DNA from: BJ22 sp021298375
Lineage (GTDB): Bacteria > Planctomycetota > Planctomycetia > Pirellulales > Pirellulaceae
DNA length: 64,000 nucleotides
Direction: 5' to 3'
Assembly (NCBI GenBank): GCA_046343015.1
Contig: JBKDOL010000030.1
Location: 1 to 64,000, forward strand
Both the position numbers and the translations under genes were made by a program. Positions 34,862 through 42,739 of the stretch are shown here, in pieces (within the stretch, counting starts at the first letter, position 1; every line of letters begins with the position of its first letter). Under the pieces are notes generated by a model that worked only from the letters and a program-made list of their open reading frames with translations, was not told where the DNA came from and did no database searches.

Positions 34862-35509
34862 GTGCCTGTGATTCTCGTCATCGACAACTACGACAGTTTC
34901 GTCCACAACCTCGCGCGTTATTTTCGCCGGCAGGGTTGTGCTACGGAAGTTGTGCGCAATGATGATTTGACGCTCAGCGAGTTGGAAGCAAAGTGCCCCG
35001 ATGCGATCGTGCTCTCCCCGGGGCCGTGCCGACCGGTTGATGCGGGGATTTCGATCGACGTGGTGCGTGAATATTCGGGCATCTTTCCGATCCTTGGAAT
35101 TTGCCTTGGCCATCAAGCGATTGTCGAGGCCTTTGGCGGCACGGTTCGCCGATCGGAGAGCCCGATGCACGGTCAAACATCAGCGCTGCTGCATGCCAAC
35201 CGGGGCTTGTTCGCCGGCTTGCCCGAGCCTCTGAGAGTGGCCCGCTATCACAGCCTGGTGGCTGATCCCGGCCTCCTCCCCGATTCGCTGCAACTGACCG
35301 GTTGGCTGGAAGACGGCACGGTAATGGCGGTGGAGCACCGCCGCCATCCGACCATTGGCTGGCAGTTTCATCCCGAGTCAATTTTGACCGAGAGCGGTGA
35401 CGAGTTGATTATGCGATTCCTCCGCCGCGCCGGTTTGGAACCAACCTCCTGCCCGGATGTCGCGGGGAAACCCCGGGGCATTGTGTGTGATCGGGGAGGA
35501 GACCGATGA
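34862..35509 (+). CDS. pabA: Aminodeoxychorismate synthase glutaminase subunit
   Basis: 215 aa. Class I glutamine amidotransferase giving ammonia to PabB: VIDNYDSFVHNLARYF at the N terminus, the nucleophile in GICLGHQAI and the His-Glu pair in HPESILT. The start is GTG 34862 or GTG 34868. It follows pabB by 102 bases and overlaps the DUF447 gene by 4 bases (ATGA), so the two are translationally coupled. TrpG cannot be told from PabA by sequence alone; the neighbours decide the call. Confidence 0.9.
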   Translation: MPVILVIDNYDSFVHNLARYFRRQGCATEVVRNDDLTLSELEAKCPDAIVLSPGPCRPVDAGISIDVVREYSGIFPILGICLGHQAIVEAFGGTVRRSESPMHGQTSALLHANRGLFAGLPEPLRVARYHSLVADPGLLPDSLQLTGWLEDGTVMAVEHRRHPTIGWQFHPESILTESGDELIMRFLRRAGLEPTSCPDVAGKPRGIVCDRGGDR

Positions 35510-36132
35510 TTATCGAGGGGATCGTGACCACGACCGATGCCCAAGGCAGGCCCTACCTCAGTCCGATGGGCCCTGTCGTCGACTTGGAGCAGCGCCGAAT
35601 TGAGCTTCGCCCGTTCAGCGGCTCAACGACGCTGACGCACCTGCTTGCCCGCCCAGCCGGTGTTTTTCACTGCACAGACGATGCCCTGCTGATTGTGCAG
35701 GCGGTCACTAAACGCTGGGTTCAGCCGCCGGAGCTGGTCGCAGCCCAAAGCATCGCGGGCTGGGTGTTGCCCGGGGCCTGCGTCTGGCATGAGTTCACCT
35801 GCGGTTATGTCGATCAATCAGCCAATCGAGTTGTGGTTTCTGGAAAAATTCTGCACAGTGGCCGAGGTCCCAACTTTTCCGGATTCAATCGGGCCAAGCA
35901 TGGACTGATCGAAGCTGCGATTACCCTCTCGCGATTGCAATTTCTGCCCCGCGAGGAGATCGAACAAAGCCTCTCGCACGCGGCCCGTGTCGTCGAGAAA
36001 ACGGGAGGCCCGCGGGAGCGTCAAGCGTTGGACTTGCTTTTTGCACACTTGACTGACTATCAACAGGCCGCACTCAGCGAGCATCCTCCCTGTTCCGAGG
36101 ACGTTCCGCAGTCCGAGGCAAGAGGGTCCTGA
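35506..36132 (+). CDS. DUF447-family protein, tetrahydromethanopterin-associated
   Basis: 208 aa. Matches the DUF447 family (split-barrel flavin-binding-like, MIIEGIVTTTDAQGRPYLSPMG at the N terminus, then GRGPNFSGFNRAKHGLIEAAI). The family is known mainly from methanogens, methylotrophs and planctomycetes and co-occurs with tetrahydromethanopterin genes. It sits between pabA (4-base overlap) and the RFAP synthase gene (1-base overlap), which supports a role in that pathway. Biochemical function not established. Confidence 0.85.
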   Translation: MIIEGIVTTTDAQGRPYLSPMGPVVDLEQRRIELRPFSGSTTLTHLLARPAGVFHCTDDALLIVQAVTKRWVQPPELVAAQSIAGWVLPGACVWHEFTCGYVDQSANRVVVSGKILHSGRGPNFSGFNRAKHGLIEAAITLSRLQFLPREEIEQSLSHAARVVEKTGGPRERQALDLLFAHLTDYQQAALSEHPPCSEDVPQSEARGS

Positions 36133-37139
36133 TGAATCCAACCACTGTCATTCTTTCCGCTCCATCGCGCCTCCACCTCGGGCTCTTTCCCGGACCGGCG
36201 GGACAGACGAGCTATTTCGGTGGGGCGGGGATCATGTTGACGCATCCCCGCACAACGATTCGTTTTCACCCTTCGCGGGAACGCAAGATACACGGCGTGC
36301 GGGCCGAGCGAGCCGCCGTCTTCGCCGACCGCTGGCTCGCTTCCGAGGGGAGTTCGATTCGCTCATTTGACTTGAATGTCATTGAAGCGCCCCCGGAACA
36401 TGTCGGCTTGGGATCGGGAACCCAACTGGCACTCGCTGTCGGCGTCGGGCTGCAACTGTTCCTGCACACTGAGTCCGACCGGGTGACGCACCTCGTCAAT
36501 CGGGTGACCGAATTTGACATTCTCGATGTCGCCACCAAACTTGGCCGGGCCGGTCGCACCGTCATTGGCACACGCGGGTTCCAACTGGGAGGAATGGTTG
36601 TGGACTGGGGGCGCGATCCCAAACGACCTGCCGCCGAGAATTATCAGCGTTTCCCTTTTCCAGCCGAGTGGCCGATTTTGCTGGTGACGCTGCCGCTGAC
36701 GCCCGGTTTGCATGGACAAGCGGAGCAGGTCGCATTTGACGAGGAGATCGAAAAACACGCCGGATTACGGGAGGAAATGCTGGGGCTGCTTCGCGAGGAA
36801 CTGATGCCTGCTGTGGAACGCCAGGACTACGCACGTTTTGCCGCAGCGGTCTTCCCCTTCGGCTGTGCGAGCGGGAGAATTTTCGAGAAGGTTCAGGGGG
36901 GCCTGTTCTGCTCGCCGGAAGTCGCCGATTTGGTAACCCGCTTTCGCAGAGCGGGAGCCGAAGCGGTTGTTCAAAGCTCCTGGGGACCCACGATTGGGGT
37001 CGTCTTTCCCTCAACCGAAGCCGCGGCCAAAATCGCGGCTCAAGTCCTCGCCAATTCCCCGGAAGGTACGGAAGTCCACGTGACGACCGCAGACAACCAC
37101 GGCCCGCGAATCGAAACCGATTTTCAGTTGCCCAACTAA
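36132..37139 (+). CDS. mptG: Beta-ribofuranosylaminobenzene 5'-phosphate synthase
   Basis: 335 aa GHMP-fold protein. Condenses 4-aminobenzoate with phosphoribosyl pyrophosphate, releasing CO2 and diphosphate, the first committed step of tetrahydromethanopterin synthesis. Evidence: SAPSRLHLGLF at the N terminus, the phosphate-binding GLGSGTQLALAVG, GRAGRTVIGTRGFQLGG and QSSWGPTIGV near the end. Planctomycetes are known to carry this cofactor for C1 oxidation or formaldehyde handling. Overlaps DUF447 by one base and lies in one operon with the enzymes that begin 4-aminobenzoate synthesis. Confidence 0.93.
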   Translation: MNPTTVILSAPSRLHLGLFPGPAGQTSYFGGAGIMLTHPRTTIRFHPSRERKIHGVRAERAAVFADRWLASEGSSIRSFDLNVIEAPPEHVGLGSGTQLALAVGVGLQLFLHTESDRVTHLVNRVTEFDILDVATKLGRAGRTVIGTRGFQLGGMVVDWGRDPKRPAAENYQRFPFPAEWPILLVTLPLTPGLHGQAEQVAFDEEIEKHAGLREEMLGLLREELMPAVERQDYARFAAAVFPFGCASGRIFEKVQGGLFCSPEVADLVTRFRRAGAEAVVQSSWGPTIGVVFPSTEAAAKIAAQVLANSPEGTEVHVTTADNHGPRIETDFQLPN

Positions 37140-37174
37140 CCCGCCACATTCTCTGCCTGACGAGCTCCGCCGCC

Positions 37175-37891
37175 ATGCCTAAACTGGGTGTCAATATCGA
37201 CCACGTCGCCACAGTCCGCCAAGCTCGCCGCACGTTCGAACCTGACCCAGTCTGGGCCGCAGCCGCGGCCGAACTGGGCGGGGCCGACCAAATCACGATC
37301 CATTTGCGAGAAGACCGGCGGCACATTCAGGACCGGGACTTGAGGCTGCTGAAAGAGACAGTCAGCGTCCGCTTGAATCTGGAGTGTGCCTGCGAAGCGG
37401 CGATGCTGGAGATCGCGTGCGAAGTCAAACCGGACCAAGTCTGCCTCGTGCCAGAGAAGCGGGAAGAGGTCACGACCGAGGGGGGATTGGATGTCGCCGG
37501 CGCCTTTGACCGCGTCGCCCATGCCGTGCGGCGACTGACGGATGCCGGCATCCAAGTCAGCCTCTTCATCGACCCCGACCTGAGGCAAATCGAGGCTGCC
37601 GTCAAGTGCAAGGCACCGGTCGTCGAGCTCCACACCGGCGGCTATGCCCATGCCATCCGCACCCCAGACGAAACCCGCGAGCTGGAGAAGCTGCGACTGG
37701 CGGCTTGGGAAGCGAGCCAGCGCCGGCTCGCCGTTGACGCGGGACATGGATTGACCTACGCCAATGTTGTCCCGGTCGCCGCCATCCCCGAAATTCGAGA
37801 GTTGAACATCGGGCACAGCATTATCTCCCGATCGATTTTCGTTGGGCTGACCGAAGCCGTCCGCGAGATGAAGCGACTGGTCCATGGCTGA
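37175..37891 (+). CDS. pdxJ: Pyridoxine 5'-phosphate synthase
   Basis: 238 aa, standard length. TIM-barrel enzyme joining 1-deoxyxylulose 5-phosphate and 3-amino-2-oxopropyl phosphate in the DXP-dependent vitamin B6 route. LGVNIDHVATVRQARR, QITIHLREDRRHI, VCLVPEKREEVTTEGG, VELHTGGYA and NIGHSIISRSIF are diagnostic. Starts 35 bases after the RFAP synthase gene and is probably the last gene of that operon. Confidence 0.97.
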   Translation: MPKLGVNIDHVATVRQARRTFEPDPVWAAAAAELGGADQITIHLREDRRHIQDRDLRLLKETVSVRLNLECACEAAMLEIACEVKPDQVCLVPEKREEVTTEGGLDVAGAFDRVAHAVRRLTDAGIQVSLFIDPDLRQIEAAVKCKAPVVELHTGGYAHAIRTPDETRELEKLRLAAWEASQRRLAVDAGHGLTYANVVPVAAIPEIRELNIGHSIISRSIFVGLTEAVREMKRLVHG

Positions 37892-37906
37892 GCCCTGACA
37901 GGAGAA

Positions 37907-38049
37907 TGAATCACAGGGGGCTGAATCACAGGGGGCTGATTGACAGAGTTGATCGACAATTGCCGGCCCCGCGGCGGCAAAGAAATGCCCCCGCAGAGTA
38001 AAGAATCCCCGGCGAATTTAAGCGGCGAATTCACGCGGCGAACCCCAGC
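37907..38049. repeat. Cluster of three short tandem repeats
   Basis: tgaatcacagggggc is repeated at 37907-37921 and 37922-37936 with a decayed third copy; a 13-mer with core (g/c)cggcgaatt occurs three times at 38011-38023, 38024-38036 and 38037-38049. The cluster lies in the 277-base spacer between convergent pdxJ and the lipoprotein gene, which otherwise shows nothing recognisable. Confidence 0.85.
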
Positions 38050-38061
38050 CTTCGGGACCGT

Positions 38062-38093
38062 CTTCCTGTGAGCTACCCTTCCTGTGAGCTACC
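38062..38093. repeat. 16-bp perfect tandem duplication
   Basis: cttcctgtgagctacc occurs at 38062-38077 and again, identical, at 38078-38093 in the same spacer. Confidence 0.9.
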
Positions 38094-38168
38094 CTGCGAG
38101 CAACTCCGCGCAGCAGGTTGACCGCTCCGGCCCGAGAGGGTTCGGCTCATCGCGGGAAAGCCCTGCGA

Positions 38169-40076
38169 TTAGGGTTTGCTGGTCTTGGTCAATTCACCCA
38201 GCAAGCGAGCGCGGATTAAGTTGCCGTGGGATTGGGCAGCCGCCGAACGCTGATAGAGCTTGATCGCCTCATCGTACTCGCGACGAGCTTCCACGGAGCG
38301 CCCGAGGACGTACTCGATGGTCGGCATCCACCGCTCGGTGTCATCCCGGTCCCGCATTCGGCCCAGCCAGTTCGCGGCGGCACTTGCATTGCCGTTGTCG
38401 AAATGACTTTGCGAGAGAAACACGCCGGCATCGCGGCGGACCAGCCGCATCTGTTGCTGGACATCGCGCAACCGGTTTTGAAACTCAGCAGCGGATTGTC
38501 CCTTTTCCTGCAAAATCCCCAGCCGTCCGAGCAGCCCGCGATCGAGGCTGAGATTGTCGATTCGCTTGTCGCTGTAGATCAAGTTGTAAAACGATTCGAT
38601 TGCATTGAGTTTGTTGCTGTTGAGGTCGGAATCAAATCGCCCCAGCACGAACAGGTCGCGGGCACTCCGATAGGGGGCGAATCCGTCGACGTACGCCTCG
38701 TCCGTGTAATACCAGAGCACTTTGGACATGACTTGATCGTCAAAGGTGCTTTGCGCAATCGCATTCCGCAGTGCATGGCGGAATTGATGCGTCTGAAACT
38801 CGATATCCCAAATCGCGGGGGTGACACCCGCCAAGCCACTGAACTTTTTCAGCAAGGCAGTGGGATCATCCGAAATTGGAATTTGATAGTCGCCAATCAG
38901 GCGGCTTTGCAACATGAACATTCGCCGCGAGACCGATTCGGGCGAGACGAGAATCAAGGCTTTTACCGACTCGAGGTCAGCCGACTTGACCCAATACTTG
39001 GCATCCTCACGGGTCGACTCTTCCAGTTTCAGGTCAAGCGAATCAAGCAGTTCAGGTTTTTCGCGCACTTCGGTGAGCGTAGCCACGCGGCCCGGTGCCG
39101 TTCCGGGAATTGGCAACCCGAGTTTCGTGTCAAAGAGGAATACTTGGCCCCCAATCAGGACGCCCACCGCCCAAGGGCGGCCTTTGGCCTCCAGCATCGC
39201 GGCGTCGAGGCCTCGTTGGCGACACATCCCCAAAAGCAGCCGGGCGCGTTCCACGTAATCCGCTCGCGCCAGGTAGAGCAATTGCCAGCGGAAATGCTGG
39301 TATCCTAAGCCGCGGATGCCGTTCACCGCAGGATTGTCCGATTGAATGTCGTTCAGTTTCAGACTGGGAAGTTCCTCGGCGCTCACCTGCATCGGATCGG
39401 TTTGGTGCAGATTGCGGACAACCCAATCGAACAGCAGGAGCGCGTCGGTCAAGGACCGGGCATCTGGCTCGGACAACTCCGGATGCAGGCTCTGGACGAT
39501 CTTGACATTGGTCTCGCGGGGTTTGGCGGCGTCGATTCCGTCCAGTTTGGCCGCGAGCCTATAAAACTCCAGGGCATTTACCGGAGTTGCCTCACAAACG
39601 CGTTTGGCCAATCGGTTTTCCCAAGCGCAGTTCCGCAGATAGAAGGCGTCCGACCCAAGAAATCCTGCCCTCGTGGTCCGCGCGACCAAGTCCAAATTGC
39701 GGTTGGCCTCAACCAGTTGGGTCAAGTTGCTGTCGAGTTGCCAATTGCTGGCATCTCCACCTGCGGCGGTCAATTCGGCATCACCCAGAATTTTGTTGGT
39801 CCAGCGATTGAGCCCTGTGCTGACCTTCTCTTCGAACTCCTTCTGATTGTAGCTCTGCTCGCTAAATACCAAGTCCATCGCCCGGTTCAAGTCGTCGACC
39901 TGCATGACCTTCGATTTGGCCTCCGCCAACTCAAGAAACGGGTCCCTGGCAGGCTTGCAGCCGATTGCCGACAACATCACCGTGAAAAACACCACGCCGC
40001 AAAACACCACCGCCAAAAACTGGGAGGCGAGGCCGGAGTAGCTATCGACTTGCCGCGATGCAGAGAGTGGTTTCAT
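38169..40076 (-). CDS. Large lipoprotein with transglutaminase-like and TPR-like regions
   Basis: 635 aa. Signal peptide with lipobox SAIGC (Cys at about residue 40), so a lipid-anchored periplasmic or outer-membrane protein. The middle (LLLGMCRQRGLDAAMLEA, then VLIGGQVFLFDTKLGLPIPG) has the spacing of a transglutaminase-like fold: Cys, then a surface of hydrophobic strands and an Asp. The C-terminal 100 residues (WMPTIEYVLGRSVEARREYDEAIKLYQRSAA) look like TPR helices. No named family recognised. Monocistronic; convergent with the pdxJ operon. Confidence 0.8.
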   Translation of the reverse strand: MKPLSASRQVDSYSGLASQFLAVVFCGVVFFTVMLSAIGCKPARDPFLELAEAKSKVMQVDDLNRAMDLVFSEQSYNQKEFEEKVSTGLNRWTNKILGDAELTAAGGDASNWQLDSNLTQLVEANRNLDLVARTTRAGFLGSDAFYLRNCAWENRLAKRVCEATPVNALEFYRLAAKLDGIDAAKPRETNVKIVQSLHPELSEPDARSLTDALLLFDWVVRNLHQTDPMQVSAEELPSLKLNDIQSDNPAVNGIRGLGYQHFRWQLLYLARADYVERARLLLGMCRQRGLDAAMLEAKGRPWAVGVLIGGQVFLFDTKLGLPIPGTAPGRVATLTEVREKPELLDSLDLKLEESTREDAKYWVKSADLESVKALILVSPESVSRRMFMLQSRLIGDYQIPISDDPTALLKKFSGLAGVTPAIWDIEFQTHQFRHALRNAIAQSTFDDQVMSKVLWYYTDEAYVDGFAPYRSARDLFVLGRFDSDLNSNKLNAIESFYNLIYSDKRIDNLSLDRGLLGRLGILQEKGQSAAEFQNRLRDVQQQMRLVRRDAGVFLSQSHFDNGNASAAANWLGRMRDRDDTERWMPTIEYVLGRSVEARREYDEAIKLYQRSAAAQSHGNLIRARLLGELTKTSKP

Positions 40077-40240
40077 GTGTGATTGAGGAGTTAATGGCTG
40101 GACTGGCAGATGGGGATGGGGGAAAACGATGTCGCAGGCCGACGCTGTGATGAATCAAGCTGCGATGGCCAACGCCATGACAGCCCGCGCCACCACCGAA
40201 CCAGAGCTTGCTGCTGGAGAGCTTGCCTGTTGGTCGGCTC

Positions 40241-40274
40241 GCCCGCTGATGCAACTCGCCCGCTGATGAAACTC
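40241..40274. repeat. 17-bp tandem duplication
   Basis: gcccgctgatgcaactc at 40241-40257 and a copy with one change at 40258-40274, followed by a partial third copy. Confidence 0.85.
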
Positions 40275-40473
40275 GTCCGCCTGCCACTTGTCGCCACAGT
40301 TGGTTTCCAGTGATTCGATTTCGCGTGACCAGGCAGAGCCCCGTCCGGGAGGGATGGCTCTGCGAAGTCCGCGCCGCTCAGTGACGTCATACGAGAACTC
40401 AACGGCAGGGGGCAGATCGCGTTTTCCTGCAATCCTACCGGCCGAAGGTACTCCACCAACTGGGCGTCCTCCA

Positions 40474-40511
40474 TGAAGTCATGGTGGTGCATTGAAGTCA
40501 TAGTGGTGCAT
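40474..40511. repeat. 19-bp tandem duplication
   Basis: tgaagtcatggtggtgcat at 40474-40492 and a copy with one change at 40493-40511. Confidence 0.85.
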
Positions 40512-40585
40512 TGGCTGACCATCCGCTCAGCCCGGTAAGGCCTCGAACAGGGCCTGTGGCAGCAGGCTTGTCAGCCTGACGGACA

Positions 40586-41410
40586 TCAGCTCTGCGCGGC
40601 TTCGCGGATTCGCACCAGTTTAGCCAAAAGGGCCCCTAATTGGGAAAGGGGCACCATGTTTGGGCCGTCGCTGGGAGATTTATCAGGGTCGGGATGGGTC
40701 TCCAGAAACACGGCATCGCATCCGGCTGCAACCGCTGCGGCGGCCACGATCGGAACCATTTCCCGATTTCCTCCGGTCACCCCCCCGGCGGCACTCGGCT
40801 CCTGCACGCTGTGGGTGGCGTCAAAAACTACAGGCACTCCGAGCGTTTTCATCTCGGGGATGCTCCGCATGTCATTAACCAAGCGGCCATAGCCAAAAAA
40901 AGTGCCCCGTTCGGTAACCAGCGGCGAGGGGCAGCCCGCCTGTCGGAGCTTGGCCACCACATGCCGCATATCCCAAGGGGCCATAAATTGGCCCTTCTTC
41001 ACATTCACAGCGCGGCCCGTTTGGGCTGCGGCCACCAGCAGGTCGGTCTGCCGAGCGAGGAACGCCGGGATTTGCAGCAATCCGCAAACTTCAGCGGCCG
41101 GTGCGGCTTGGTGTGATTCGTGAATGTCGGTCGTCACCGGAATGTTCAGCTTTCGGGAAACCGAGCCCAGAATTTCCAAGCCCCCCTCAATCCCAATCCC
41201 TCTATACGAATTTCCGCTCGTTCGGTTCGCCTTGTCGAATGAGGCTTTGAAAACCAGTGGCAATCCCAAACGGTCGCAAATCCCCACCAGTTCTTCGGCG
41301 ATCGCCAACGTCAGCGATTCGCTCTCGAGGACGCAAGGACCAGCGATCACGCCGAGGGGGCCCCCCAGTGCAAACCCCGGAAACGGTACGGCACTCTTGG
41401 CTTTCGACAT
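40586..41410 (-). CDS. kdsA: 3-deoxy-D-manno-octulosonate 8-phosphate synthase
   Basis: 274 aa. Condenses arabinose 5-phosphate and phosphoenolpyruvate to KDO-8-phosphate for lipopolysaccharide core. VIAGPCVLESE, FKASFDKANRTS, GLEILGSVSRKLNIPVTTDIHE, NVKKGQFMAPWDM, VFDATHSVQEP and FLETHPDPDKSPSDGPNM are the family signature. ATG 41410 matches the usual N terminus, with AAGGGAT about 12 bases upstream. It is 19 bases after the lipid-kinase gene, in one operon. Its presence indicates a diderm envelope with LPS. Confidence 0.97.
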   Translation of the reverse strand: MSKAKSAVPFPGFALGGPLGVIAGPCVLESESLTLAIAEELVGICDRLGLPLVFKASFDKANRTSGNSYRGIGIEGGLEILGSVSRKLNIPVTTDIHESHQAAPAAEVCGLLQIPAFLARQTDLLVAAAQTGRAVNVKKGQFMAPWDMRHVVAKLRQAGCPSPLVTERGTFFGYGRLVNDMRSIPEMKTLGVPVVFDATHSVQEPSAAGGVTGGNREMVPIVAAAAVAAGCDAVFLETHPDPDKSPSDGPNMVPLSQLGALLAKLVRIREAAQS

Positions 41411-41429
41411 CGCGTAAACAATCCCTTTC

Positions 41430-42398
41430 TCAAGGCCGGTCCGAACCGACAGGCTTCCGCGCTTTGACTTTGGCAAAATAGGACGACGGCGCAAGCACCC
41501 GGAGTCGCTGTGGAATCACTTCAATGGTCACCGGGGTATTTCCCGCCGGGTCGCCGTCCAGTTGAACCGGGACCGGCTCGTCGGAGTCTATCTCGATTTT
41601 ACGCGCTTGGCGATAGGCGGCATCCTGCAACCAGCGGTGTAATCGCAAGACCACGCTACTGAGGTAGCGGAGCCCATGGAACAGATTGCCGCGGCGAAAG
41701 GTGCGGAGGTCGAGCAGGCCATCATCCGCCTCGGCTTCGGGTACTATCTGCAGGTTCATCGCATACCGCGGAACATTAAAGACAAAGGCCCACGTCGGTA
41801 CGGGCTCAAGCGGCTGGCCGTCGACCAGAATCCGCAAGGCGGGGTAACGATACTGACTAATCGCCTCCCAAATCGGCCAAAAATAGGAACTGCGATTGAT
41901 ATTTCCGGTTCGGGTGCGGTGCATTCGATGCACCACCTCCGCATCAAAGCCGATACTGGCCATGATCAGGAAAATCTTCCCGTTGGCTTGGCCCACATCG
42001 AGTGCGACCTCCCGCATTTGCAAAAGGCAATCGGCCGTCGCCGAGCCCCCCGGGTCGATTTCCAAGTATTTCGCCAACAGGTTCTCTGTCCCCAGCGGCA
42101 AGATTGCCACCCGCGTGTCCGGCGGCAAGCGATTGGCCAGCAGTCCAACGGTTCCATCGCCCCCGGCGGCGACGACTGCCCGCAGCGTTCCTGCCGCAGC
42201 CCGCTGCGCGGCGTGGTGCACCACTTCGTCGACATCTGTCGATTGGATGACCGTTAATCCGCCAGCCTCCAATCGCCGTACCAGCAGTGCGACCGCGTCC
42301 GCGCCGCGACCGCTGCCCGAACGCGGGTTGACCGCGACCACGACAACCGACTCTCCTGACGTCGCTGCATGCGATTTCGTCAAATCGCTCCCCTTCAT
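41430..42398 (-). CDS. Diacylglycerol/lipid kinase family protein
   Basis: 322 aa. DAGK catalytic fold: VVVVAVNPRSGSGRG, the ATP site AAGGDGTVGLL, LPLGTENLLAKYL and a C-terminal beta sandwich with PVQLDGDPAG. Phosphorylates a lipid such as diacylglycerol or a sphingoid base; YegS and DgkB are the nearest well-known types, and substrate cannot be settled. Upstream partner of kdsA in a two-gene operon. Confidence 0.92.
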   Translation of the reverse strand: MKGSDLTKSHAATSGESVVVVAVNPRSGSGRGADAVALLVRRLEAGGLTVIQSTDVDEVVHHAAQRAAAGTLRAVVAAGGDGTVGLLANRLPPDTRVAILPLGTENLLAKYLEIDPGGSATADCLLQMREVALDVGQANGKIFLIMASIGFDAEVVHRMHRTRTGNINRSSYFWPIWEAISQYRYPALRILVDGQPLEPVPTWAFVFNVPRYAMNLQIVPEAEADDGLLDLRTFRRGNLFHGLRYLSSVVLRLHRWLQDAAYRQARKIEIDSDEPVPVQLDGDPAGNTPVTIEVIPQRLRVLAPSSYFAKVKARKPVGSDRP

Positions 42399-42739
42399 CG
42401 TTCGCAGTACACCGTAAACGCGCTCCGTTTCGGATAAAATTCTAGGCCCAGACCGTTCATCGTCCTAGAGACTCAAGGCAGAGTTTATGGCCAGCGCCCG
42501 TTTTCACGTAGGCTGGCCAGACCTCACTTTTCTCAACTGGAGGACCGGCCGGCCACAGGCGGGCAAGTCGTTGCCACCGCTGCAAAAAGCAGGACCTCGG
42601 CAAGGAAAGAACGTTCGCCGACAATCCCAATCACTCCGCAAGTGGGCCGCTGGGACAGCCTCCCGAGGCGCGGGAACCACTTCCAAACTGGCTCGTTCAC
42701 GGACATCCCAGAAGTTCACTACCCCAGCGGAAACGAACC
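42399..42739. other. Divergent spacer between lipid kinase and sulfatase genes
   Basis: About 340 bases. ATAAAATTCTAGG at 42435 is the most A+T-rich element and resembles the sequence just before the FabF-like gene, so it may be part of a promoter. A + strand frame from 42487 has a basic, low-complexity translation and is not accepted as a gene. Confidence 0.35.

Larger units (their letters stand above)
40077..40585. other. Gene-free spacer with two tandem duplications
   Basis: About 510 bases between two minus-strand genes. It contains a 17-bp duplication (40241-40274) and a 19-bp duplication (40474-40511). The promoter of the lipoprotein gene should lie at the left end. Open frames here are repeat-derived and lack ribosome binding sites. 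Confidence 0.5.

Noticed and set aside
33281..35509. pabB/pabA read as anthranilate synthase trpE/trpG
   Set aside because: Lys in PIKGT indicates aminodeoxychorismate synthase, and the downstream genes use 4-aminobenzoate, not tryptophan precursors.
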